DNA from: Acidimicrobiia bacterium
Lineage (GTDB): Bacteria; Actinomycetota; Acidimicrobiia; Acidimicrobiales; Ilumatobacteraceae
Reading direction: 5' to 3'
NCBI GenBank assembly: GCA_013815505.1
Contig: JACDGA010000135.1
Coordinates: forward strand, 1-5,441
Length of the DNA stretch: 5,441 nucleotides
The position numbers were made by a program, and so were the translations under genes. This document shows positions 1 to 5,441 of this stretch, piece by piece. Below the pieces are notes generated by a model that made no database searches, was not told the DNA's origin, and saw nothing but the letters and a program-made list of their open reading frames with translations. How positions within the stretch are numbered: the stretch's first letter is position 1; every line of letters starts with the position of its first letter.

Positions 1-468
1 CTCGGCGCCGTGCCGCTTGCCGACCGCGGCGCCGACCGTGTCGTCGATCCTCGCCCGATCTCGCGTCCACGACGCCAGTTTCTGACCGGCATCGCTGCCG
101 CTGCCGCCGGACTCGCCGGTGGCGCCGCACTCTGGGAGGCGAGCGACGACGATCCGGTCGCCGGACCGCCAACCGAACCGATGTCGCTGCGCCCCGGCGG
201 CGCCGCGGACTCGTCGAAGGCCGAGCTGATCAACCACACATGGGGCAGCGAGCTCGTGCTCACCGGGTCCGGGTACCGCCAGGGCGCAGCCCACCGGGTG
301 GTGTTCACCGACGCCGACGGACAGCAGGTCGAGGCAGGCGGGTTCACCGGTGTCGGCGACACCGAGATGGTGTGCCGCTGCACGTCGCCGCTCATGCGCG
401 AGCGTCTCCGCCGCGTCGAGGTGTTCGACGACGCAGGCGATCCCGTCCTCGGTGCCGACCTGACCTGA
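1..468 (+). CDS. C-terminal part of a membrane-anchored, anti-sigma-factor-like protein (5' end outside window or GTG start at 10)
   Basis: The frame is open from the first base, so the protein probably begins upstream. A GTG at 10 could instead start a 152-residue protein, and residues below count from it. An arginine-rich stretch with R21-R22 and the string RRQFLTG leads into an Ala/Gly-rich hydrophobic segment (about 24-43). An acidic, proline-rich linker follows, then a soluble beta-rich domain of about 80 residues starting at ELINHTWG (72-79), with C122 and C124 in a VCRC string. A cytoplasmic N-terminus, one membrane helix and a small extracytoplasmic domain with an 'NHTWG' opening resembles the C-terminal half of actinobacterial zf-HC2 anti-sigma proteins. 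I recall this resemblance and have not checked it. The RRxFLT string also fits a Tat signal, giving a short exported protein if the GTG is the true start. The zinc finger that would decide lies outside the window. The stop is 52 bp before the next gene. Confidence 0.55.
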   Translation, partial: LGAVPLADRGADRVVDPRPISRPRRQFLTGIAAAAAGLAGGAALWEASDDDPVAGPPTEPMSLRPGGAADSSKAELINHTWGSELVLTGSGYRQGAAHRVVFTDADGQQVEAGGFTGVGDTEMVCRCTSPLMRERLRRVEVFDDAGDPVLGADLT

Positions 469-511
469 CGGATAGCCTGCGATTCGCCACGGCGAGGGGC
501 AGTGGCGAACT

Positions 512-517
512 GAGGAG
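512..517 (+). promoter_or_regulatory. Shine-Dalgarno site of the B12-binding gene
   Basis: GAGGAG lies three bases before the ATG at 521. The spacing is short but usable. It supports this ATG as the start and gives the gene its own ribosome entry, in contrast to the following gene, which has no clear site. Confidence 0.6.
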
Positions 518-520
518 CTC

Positions 521-937
521 ATGACGGACCGCTCGACGGACAAGGCCAGGGGCAGGGTGCTCGTCGCCAAGGTCGGCCTCGACGGCCATGACCGTGGTGT
601 CAAGGTCGTCGCCCGCATCCTGCGCGATGCCGGCTACGAGGTCATCTACACCGGCCTGTTCCAGTCGCCCGAGACCGTTGCCGCGGCGGCGGTCGACGAG
701 GACGTCGATGTCGTCGGGCTCTCGCTCCTGTCGGGTGCCCACCTCACGCTGGCGCCTGCGGTCGTCGCTGCGATGCGCACGGCGGGCAGCAACGCCCCCG
801 TGGTCGTCGGGGGCATCGTCCCGGCGCACGACATGGACGAGCTCAAGCGTGCGGGCGTCGCCGGTGTGCTGACGCCCGGCGCCACCGCCGATGAGGTGGT
901 GGCGGCCATCGAGGCCGCGATCGGCACACCCGCGTAG
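521..937 (+). CDS. Stand-alone cobalamin-binding domain protein, acyl-CoA mutase small-subunit type
   Basis: The 138-residue protein is a single Rossmann-like B12-binding domain. Residues 17-26 read KVGLDGHDRG, the DxHxxG motif, in which H23 would be the lower axial ligand of cobalt. S68-x-L70 in GLSLLSG and G97-G98 in VVVGG complete the three family signatures. The KVGLDGHDRGVKVV wording is that of methylmalonyl-CoA mutase and its relatives rather than of methionine synthase or CarH-type B12 sensors. Proteins of this length occur as separate small subunits (archaeal methylmalonyl-CoA mutase, HcmB of 2-hydroxyisobutyryl-CoA mutase), each pairing with a large TIM-barrel subunit that binds the acyl-CoA. 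No large subunit is present here, so the substrate cannot be stated. It is cytoplasmic, with no signal peptide or membrane segment. Only three bases separate its stop from the next ATG, so the two genes are probably co-transcribed. Family call is secure; the specific reaction is open. Confidence 0.9.
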   Translation: MTDRSTDKARGRVLVAKVGLDGHDRGVKVVARILRDAGYEVIYTGLFQSPETVAAAAVDEDVDVVGLSLLSGAHLTLAPAVVAAMRTAGSNAPVVVGGIVPAHDMDELKRAGVAGVLTPGATADEVVAAIEAAIGTPA

Positions 938-940
938 CCG

Positions 941-2911
941 ATGGCGTTCGATCGCGCGGAGCGACTCACGAACCTGCTCGCACTGCTGCTCTCGACGCCG
1001 ATGCCGCTCTCGTTCGACGAGATCGGGCACCGGCTGGAGGGCCAGTACCCGACGGGTTCGTCGGCGAAGCGCCAGGCGTTCGAGCGTGACAAGTCGATGT
1101 TGCGTGACCTCGGTGTGCCGATCGAGACGGAGGTGATGGGTGGCGCCGACGCCGGCCGCACGGGGTACCGGATCGACCGCGAGCGCTACGAGCTGGCCGA
1201 TCTCGACCTCGCCCCCGACGAGCGGCGTGCGCTGCAGCTCGCCGTCGCCGCCGTCCGGTCAGGCACGCCGCTCGGGACGGAAGCGCTGCTCAAGCTCGGC
1301 GCAGGTGGTCCTCGCGACGACGCCGCGGTCACGGCCAACATCCCGACGCTCGACGCCCTGCCCGTGCTGCGCGAGGCCGTCGCCACGCGCTCGCCCGTGA
1401 GCTTTACGTATCGCGACGCTCGACGAGTCGTCGATCCGTGGGGCGTCGCGCTACGCGACGGGTACTGGTACGTGATCGGTCACGATCACGACCGGGGGGA
1501 GCGACGGACGTTCCGAGTCGACCGGATCGACGGCAACGTGCAACGCGAGGACGGGACGTTCGACCGCCCAGACGTGGACATCGGCGGCCTGTTGCCGGCC
1601 GATCCGAAGCTGTTCGGTGCCGACGGTCCGCCACCCGAGGCGGTCGTGGCGATCGACGGTGCGTCGCGCGCAGGCGCCGCAGCGCTCGCCGAGCTCGGTG
1701 ACGATCGTGTGATCACACGCCGTGACGACGAATGGGTCGAGGTGTCCGTGCCATGTGCCAACGTCGGTGCGTTCGGTTCGTGGGTGCTCGGTCTGATGGA
1801 CGCCGCGGTCGTGCTGGCACCCGCAGCGGTGCGGACCCACGTGCTGGCGCGGTTGACCGAACCACCCGCGATGGACCTGGACGCGCTCGTCGCGATCGCC
1901 GCCGAGCGACTCGGCACACGAGCGGCGGCCCGGGCGCGGGTGCCGGGCGCGACGGCGCGCACACGCACCGATCAGCGCGTGCGACGGGCGCTCGTGATGC
2001 TGCCGTGGCTCGCGGAACGAGGGTCGGTGCCGCTGTCGGAGGTTGCGACGCGCTTCGACCTCTCGTCCGACGAGGTGGAGGCCGACATCGCGTGGGTGTC
2101 GATGTGCGGCTTGCCGCCGTACGTCGACGAGATGATCGATGTGTTCGTCGACGAGGGCATGGTGCATGTCGGAGTGCCTCGGCTGTTCATGCGGCCGCTG
2201 CGCTTGACGGCACCGGAGGGCTTCGCCCTGCTGGCCGCCGGCCGTGCGGCGATGGCGTTGCCCGGTGCTGACCCACAGGGACCGCTTGGTCGCGGGTTGG
2301 CGAAGCTGGCGAGCGTGCTTGGCGACGAGGACGGAGGCTCGGTGGTGGTCGATCTCGCCCGTCCCGACAGCGCCGACGACCTCGCCGACGCGGTCCGTCG
2401 CGTCGAACGACTCGAGCTGGTGTACTGGTCGGCCGTCGACGACGAACCGTTGACGCGTGCGGTGACGCCGCGTCGACTCTTCGCCGATCGCGGGAACTGG
2501 TACCTGCGCGGCGACGACCACCGCTCTGGTGAGACGCGTACGTTTCGGCTCGACCGCATCGAGTCGTACGAACGGCTCGGCGAGTTCGACGATCCACACG
2601 ACGCACCGGCTGGCGACGCGGAGTGGTTCTCGGACGGCGCGATCGCGCGGGCGACGCTCGCTGTTCGCGAGCGCGGGTACTGGGTGGCCGAGCGCTACCC
2701 GGTGGACGAGGTGGTAGGCGTCGAGTTGCACGGCGACCGGCTCCGACTGCTGCGCCTCGCCGTCACCGACGAGCGCTGGCTGACGCGACTGATGGTGGGC
2801 CTCGGCGCCGACGCCGTGGTCATCGAACCAGTGTCCTGGCGCGGCGTCGCCGACGCCGCGCGAGCGCGCCTCGCAGCCCTCTACGGCGAGGCGGACGCCG
2901 CTCCCACATGA
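941..2911 (+). CDS. pafBC: Fused PafB-PafC-like transcriptional regulator (HTH-WYL-HTH-WYL)
   Basis: The 656-residue protein is two WYL regulators in tandem. Half one has a winged-HTH region (about 1-80), a WYL domain (about 140-205; W176-Y177-V178, then RRTFRVDRI at 188-196) and a C-terminal extension (about 230-308). Half two has an HTH region (about 342-415), a WYL domain (about 487-550; the literal W520-Y521-L522, then RTFRLDRI at 533-540) and an extension (about 565-650). Separate PafB and PafC are each about 320-330 residues, so the length equals a fusion, and natural PafBC fusions are known in actinobacteria (for example Arthrobacter). In mycobacteria PafBC activates many DNA-damage genes independently of LexA, and the WYL domains are thought to sense a nucleic-acid signal. 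The start at 941 has no obvious Shine-Dalgarno and lies three bases after the preceding stop, suggesting coupled translation. Unlike classical loci, pafA is not upstream and tatA/tatC are not downstream. It could be a paralogous double-WYL regulator. The 3' end overlaps the opposing exonuclease gene. Confidence 0.85.
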   Translation: MAFDRAERLTNLLALLLSTPMPLSFDEIGHRLEGQYPTGSSAKRQAFERDKSMLRDLGVPIETEVMGGADAGRTGYRIDRERYELADLDLAPDERRALQLAVAAVRSGTPLGTEALLKLGAGGPRDDAAVTANIPTLDALPVLREAVATRSPVSFTYRDARRVVDPWGVALRDGYWYVIGHDHDRGERRTFRVDRIDGNVQREDGTFDRPDVDIGGLLPADPKLFGADGPPPEAVVAIDGASRAGAAALAELGDDRVITRRDDEWVEVSVPCANVGAFGSWVLGLMDAAVVLAPAAVRTHVLARLTEPPAMDLDALVAIAAERLGTRAAARARVPGATARTRTDQRVRRALVMLPWLAERGSVPLSEVATRFDLSSDEVEADIAWVSMCGLPPYVDEMIDVFVDEGMVHVGVPRLFMRPLRLTAPEGFALLAAGRAAMALPGADPQGPLGRGLAKLASVLGDEDGGSVVVDLARPDSADDLADAVRRVERLELVYWSAVDDEPLTRAVTPRRLFADRGNWYLRGDDHRSGETRTFRLDRIESYERLGEFDDPHDAPAGDAEWFSDGAIARATLAVRERGYWVAERYPVDEVVGVELHGDRLRLLRLAVTDERWLTRLMVGLGADAVVIEPVSWRGVADAARARLAALYGEADAAPT

Positions 2912-3527
2912 GTGCGTCGAGCGGCTCGACCTCAGGGTCGGCGCCGCCGGCGTCGAGCTCGATCCCGTGTGCGGTGAGGAGGTGGGGGAGCACCTCGGCG
3001 GTCGCGTAGGCGTCGGCGAGGGCGTCGTGGGGCCGGTCGAGCGAGACGCCGTGGCGAGCGGCGACATCGACAAGGCGGTGACCGAGCGCACGTTCGGGGT
3101 CGAGTCGTCTCGACAGGACGAGCGTGCACAGGAGCCCACGCACGTCGAGATCGATGTGGCTTCGGCGTGCTGCCCGCTCGAGGAACTCGAGGTCGAACCC
3201 GATGTTGTGGGCGACGAGGATGCGGCCGTTCGTGCGCGCACTGACCTCGGCCATCGCGGCGTCGAGTGAGGGTGCGCCGCGCAGCGCGCGGCGAGTGATC
3301 CCGTGCACGCGACGCGGCCCGACACGCGAGAACCGCCACGGGAGGGCGACGAGCGACGACCAGCTGTCGTCGATCGACCCGGTGGGGCCGACGTTGACGA
3401 CACCGATCTGCAGCACGCGGTGACGTCGCGTCGAGAGACCGCTCGTCTCAACGTCGATGACCGCGAACCCCGATCCTGCCACGGCCCCGGTTGTAGCAGG
3501 CGGGCGCGACACGCCACGCCGCCGCAC
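2820..3527 (-). CDS. DnaQ-like DEDDh 3'-5' exonuclease
   Basis: The 235-residue reading frame carries a complete DEDDh exonuclease domain. D25 and E27 sit in FAVIDVETSG (Exo I), D112 in AHNIGFD (Exo II, 106-112), and H167 and D172 in PHDALAD (Exo III). RVHGIT (73-78), typical of the polymerase III epsilon/DnaQ group, is also present. These residues bind two metal ions and remove 3' nucleotides from DNA (or RNA in some relatives). No helicase, BRCT or GIY-YIG domain is attached, so it is a free-standing proofreading- or repair-type nuclease, and I cannot say which. The start is uncertain: GTG at 3527, 3512 and 3482 are all in frame, and none has a strong Shine-Dalgarno. The last beginning still leaves the catalytic domain whole. 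It follows the PhoH-like gene by 27 bases on the same strand, so a shared transcript is likely. About 30 C-terminal residues, rich in arginine, are encoded opposite pafBC and look like a non-conserved extension. Confidence 0.88.
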   Translation of the reverse strand: MRRRGVSRPPATTGAVAGSGFAVIDVETSGLSTRRHRVLQIGVVNVGPTGSIDDSWSSLVALPWRFSRVGPRRVHGITRRALRGAPSLDAAMAEVSARTNGRILVAHNIGFDLEFLERAARRSHIDLDVRGLLCTLVLSRRLDPERALGHRLVDVAARHGVSLDRPHDALADAYATAEVLPHLLTAHGIELDAGGADPEVEPLDALMWERRPPRRRGLRGALARRRRRRARTLVR

Positions 3528-3554
3528 TGTCCGATCTGACGCGCAGCCTGGACG

Positions 3555-4934
3555 TCAGAGGAGTTCGGCGGCGAGGCTGGCGACGTCGCTGCGCTCGCAC
3601 GTCGTGAGCGTGACATGGCCGAAGCACGGCTGGTCGGCGAAGGCGCTCGAGAGGACGGCGAGCGCGTTGTTGGACTCGCCGAGATAGGGAACGTCGATCT
3701 GGCTCGTATCGCCCGTGAAGACGACCTTGGTGCCCTCGCCGACGCGGGTGAGAATCGTGCGCAGCGTCGTGGGCTCGAGGTTCTGTGCCTCGTCGATGAT
3801 GACCATCTGGCGCTGGAGTGAGCGACCACGCAGGAACGTCACCGACTCGAGCGAGAGCTGTCCTCGCTGCGTGAGCTCGTCGATCTGGTGGCGGGCGTCG
3901 CGGCCGGAGCCGAGGTCGGTGAGGGCGACGATCGCGTCGTGGATCGCCGACATCCACGGGTCGAGCTTCTCGTCGAGCCCGCCGGGCAGGTAGCCGACAT
4001 CGGCACGGCCGACCGGCACCAGGGGGCGGTAGACGGCGACGCGCTCGTAGCGGCTCTGTTCCACGACTTGTTCGAGTGCGGCGGCGATGGCGAGCACCGT
4101 CTTGCCGGTGCCGGCACGACCGTCGAGCGCGACCACCTCGATCGAAGGATCGAGCAAGAGCTCGAGCGCGAAGCGCTGCTCTTTGCTGCGCGCCCGCAGC
4201 CCCCATGCCTCCGGTGCCGCGTGCGGGAGCAGCGTGAGGCGGTCCTCGACGCGGCGCACGAGTGCCGACTGGTTGCCGGCGCGAAGCACGGCGAACTCGT
4301 TGCGGCGCAGACTGTCGGCGCTCGCCACGTCGGCGACGTCGACGTGCTCGCCGCGGTAGAGGGCGTCGATGCGCTCGTGATCGGCGTCGAGCGTCGACCA
4401 GCCGACGGCGATCGCATCGTCGCGGCGACGTGCCGGCAGGTGCTCGGCGGCGTCGAGCCCGAGGTGCGCCGCCTTGATCCGCAGGCCGGCGTCGTTCGAC
4501 AGCATCGTCGTCGGTCCGCGCTCGGCCTGACCCAGGGCGGCACCGATGATGCGGTTGTCGGCGATCGACTCGTCGAGGCCGTGCTCACGCAGCCGATGTC
4601 GCTGGATGCCGTTGATCTCGATCTGCAACGTCGACGTGCCGAACACGGCAGGCTCGGCCAGCGAGCCGCCGTTGCTCAGGCGCAGCTCCTCCAGCCTGCG
4701 CAGCGCCGCACGTGCCGCCCGGCCGACATCGTCGGGTCGCCGCTTCAGGCCGTCGAGCTCCTCGATCACCGTCAGCGGGATGACGAGGTCGACGTCGCTG
4801 AACGAGTCGATGCAGCCCGGATCGGCGATGAGCACGGACGTGTCGAGCACGATCCGGGTGCGAAGCCCGGCTGCGACACCCGACGCGACGGGGGTAGTGG
4901 CGGTGACGACCGCCTCTAGCAGTTGGTCGGTCAC
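3555..4934 (-). CDS. phoH2: PIN-PhoH fusion protein (PhoH2-type RNase/RNA helicase ATPase)
   Basis: The 459-residue protein joins an N-terminal PIN nuclease to a C-terminal PhoH P-loop ATPase. PIN domain (about 27-165): D31 in VLDTSVLI, E59 in VIEELD, D126 in ADNRII and D148 in SNDAGLR form the expected acidic metal site. ATPase (about 246-459): Walker A is GRAGTGKT (272-279), the PhoH signature VPVGRADVGYLPGG spans 306-319, Walker B is VIIDEAQN (378-385, D381-E382), and FTGDTSQID (407-414) is sensor-like. The chain ends with the family's ERSD...LAAELL tail. Relatives in mycobacteria and thermophiles unwind and cut RNA in an ATP-dependent way, so a cytoplasmic RNA-processing role is the best reading. 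About 26 residues precede the PIN core. The GTG start at 4934 is supported by GAGGAG four bases upstream. In mycobacteria a small antitoxin-like gene precedes phoH2; here the upstream gene is a divergent alpha-glucosidase and no such partner is apparent. The exonuclease gene follows closely. Confidence 0.92.
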   Translation of the reverse strand: MTDQLLEAVVTATTPVASGVAAGLRTRIVLDTSVLIADPGCIDSFSDVDLVIPLTVIEELDGLKRRPDDVGRAARAALRRLEELRLSNGGSLAEPAVFGTSTLQIEINGIQRHRLREHGLDESIADNRIIGAALGQAERGPTTMLSNDAGLRIKAAHLGLDAAEHLPARRRDDAIAVGWSTLDADHERIDALYRGEHVDVADVASADSLRRNEFAVLRAGNQSALVRRVEDRLTLLPHAAPEAWGLRARSKEQRFALELLLDPSIEVVALDGRAGTGKTVLAIAAALEQVVEQSRYERVAVYRPLVPVGRADVGYLPGGLDEKLDPWMSAIHDAIVALTDLGSGRDARHQIDELTQRGQLSLESVTFLRGRSLQRQMVIIDEAQNLEPTTLRTILTRVGEGTKVVFTGDTSQIDVPYLGESNNALAVLSSAFADQPCFGHVTLTTCERSDVASLAAELL

Positions 4935-5030
4935 ATCGCTCCTCGCGCCGGGGGCATCTGTCGATCAGACAACGAGGTCCAGTTGTAGCTGATGGCGCTC
5001 GGCCGGCGACGGATACCGCACAATGTTCTC
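4935..5030. promoter_or_regulatory. Divergent intergenic region between the PIN-PhoH and alpha-glucosidase genes
   Basis: These 96 bases must carry the minus-strand phoH2 promoter and probably the plus-strand glucosidase promoter. I see no convincing -35/-10 pair for either. CACAAT (5019-5024) is a weak -10-like hexamer only six bases before the glucosidase ATG, which would give a leaderless or nearly leaderless message. Two short inverted repeats lie next to each other: TGTC (4959-4962)/GACA (4968-4971) with a 5-base spacer, and ACAAC (4969-4973)/GTTGT (4982-4986) with an 8-base spacer. They could be operators, but arms this short occur by chance. Confidence 0.35.
4939..4944 (-). promoter_or_regulatory. 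Shine-Dalgarno site of the PIN-PhoH gene
   Basis: Read on the minus strand, GAGGAG is followed by CGAT and then the GTG at 4934, a four-base spacing. It supports this GTG as the start. The last two bases of the spacer and the G of the GTG form an ATG that is followed directly by TGA (4936-4931), a start-stop pair in another frame. Confidence 0.55.
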
Positions 5031-5441
5031 ATGCCTGATCCGACCGCCGAGCTGCCGTGGTGGCGTCGTGCAGTCTTCTACCAGATCTATCCCCGCAGCT
5101 TCTGCGACAGCGACGGGGACGGTGTCGGCGATCTCGCCGGCATCGAATCGCACCTCGACCACCTCGTGTGGCTCGGTGTGGACGCCATCTGGCTGTCGCC
5201 GTTCTTCCGCTCGCCGATGGCCGACTTCGGCTACGACGTGGCGGACTACTGCGACGTCGACCCGCTGTTCGGCTCGCTCGCCGACTTCGACCGGTTGCTC
5301 GCCGCCTGCCACGACCACGGGTTGCGGATGATCATCGACTGGGTGCCGAACCACACCTCGAACGAGCACCCGTGGTTCGGTGAATCGCGTGCGTCCAAGG
5401 ATTCGGCGAAGCGCGACTGGTACGTCTGGCGCAACGGCACA
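5031..5441 (+). CDS. GH13 alpha-glucosidase / oligo-1,6-glucosidase family, N-terminal part
   Basis: The first 137 residues of a longer enzyme are present, and the frame is open at the right edge. It is the start of the GH13 (alpha-amylase clan) catalytic barrel. WWRRAVFYQIYPRSF (10-24) is the typical first strand. The calcium-loop pattern DSDGDGVGD (26-34) follows, then GVDAIWLSPFFRSPM (49-63) and FGYDV (66-70), whose D69 lines the -1 sugar site. Conserved region I is DWVPNH (103-108). The wording, especially FGYDVADY, fits alpha-glucosidases and oligo-1,6-glucosidases better than trehalose synthase or endo-amylases. Such enzymes release glucose from short alpha-glucosides in the cytoplasm, and no signal peptide is visible. 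The catalytic nucleophile and acid/base lie beyond the window, so activity cannot be judged. ATG 5031 starts the frame without a clear Shine-Dalgarno. An out-of-frame ATG at 5023 is not used by this domain. Full-length relatives run to roughly 500-600 residues. Confidence 0.9.
   Translation, partial: MPDPTAELPWWRRAVFYQIYPRSFCDSDGDGVGDLAGIESHLDHLVWLGVDAIWLSPFFRSPMADFGYDVADYCDVDPLFGSLADFDRLLAACHDHGLRMIIDWVPNHTSNEHPWFGESRASKDSAKRDWYVWRNGT

Noticed and set aside
794..814. Perfect 7-bp hairpin GCCCCCG/CGGGGGC with a 7-base loop
   Set aside because: It lies inside the B12-binding gene over the codons for the conserved VVVGG motif and has no T-run. Codon choice in GC-rich DNA explains it.
392..1161. 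Minus-strand frames opposite the B12-binding gene (1030-392 and 1161-646)
   Set aside because: They are antisense to an intact B12-binding domain with all three signature motifs, and their translations are Arg/Ser-rich with no recognisable family.
2655..2673. Perfect 7-bp hairpin CGCTCGC/GCGAGCG with a 5-base loop
   Set aside because: It sits within the pafBC coding sequence, far from its stop and with no U-tract, so it is not supported as a terminator or regulator.
1451..3829. A 792-residue open frame on the minus strand spanning most of pafBC, the exonuclease and the end of phoH2
   Set aside because: It is antisense to pafBC and out of frame with the exonuclease and phoH2, all of which carry conserved domains. 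Its translation is rich in Arg, Ser and Ala without recognisable domains, as expected of chance open frames in very GC-rich DNA.
3888..4919. A 343-residue plus-strand open frame opposite the PIN-PhoH gene
   Set aside because: It is antisense to a protein with complete PIN and Walker motifs and shows no domain of its own. It is a GC-driven shadow.
4965..5369. A 134-residue minus-strand frame just upstream of phoH2, considered as an antitoxin
   Set aside because: Most of it is antisense to the conserved GH13 N-terminal domain, and it is Val/Arg/Glu-rich without an antitoxin motif. Position alone is not enough.

Overview
The window is very GC-rich, densely coding and uses GTG starts. Its gene families point to an actinobacterium (Actinomycetota): a fused PafB-PafC-type WYL regulator, a PIN-PhoH (PhoH2) protein and a stand-alone cobalamin-binding mutase domain. 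A deep-branching group such as Acidimicrobiia would fit, but that is inference from gene style. I recognise no mobile element, CRISPR array, RNA gene or integrase.

Layout. A plus-strand block fills the left half. It holds the 3' part of a membrane-anchored or exported small protein (to 468), a 138-residue B12-binding protein (521-937) and, three bases later, a 656-residue HTH-WYL-HTH-WYL protein that looks like PafB and PafC joined in one chain (941-2911). A minus-strand block fills the right half. A PIN-PhoH RNase/helicase-type ATPase (4934-3555) is followed after 27 bases by a DEDDh 3'-5' exonuclease (3527-2820). The two blocks converge, and their last coding segments overlap by 92 bp. A 96-bp divergent spacer (4935-5030) separates the PhoH gene from the start of a GH13 alpha-glucosidase that runs off the right edge.

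How the genes may work together. PafBC-type regulators activate the LexA-independent DNA-damage response in mycobacteria, and DnaQ-like exonucleases and PhoH2 act on nucleic acids, so the centre of the window has a nucleic-acid-stress flavour. That link rests on family knowledge and adjacency only. The B12-binding protein (probably the small subunit of an acyl-CoA mutase) and the GH13 enzyme are metabolic and have no visible partner here. No wholly new system can be claimed. The points most worth a second look are the tight coupling of the B12-binding gene to the fused PafBC-like gene, the absence of pafA and tat genes beside it, and the 92-bp tail-to-tail overlap that gives the exonuclease an arginine-rich tail.
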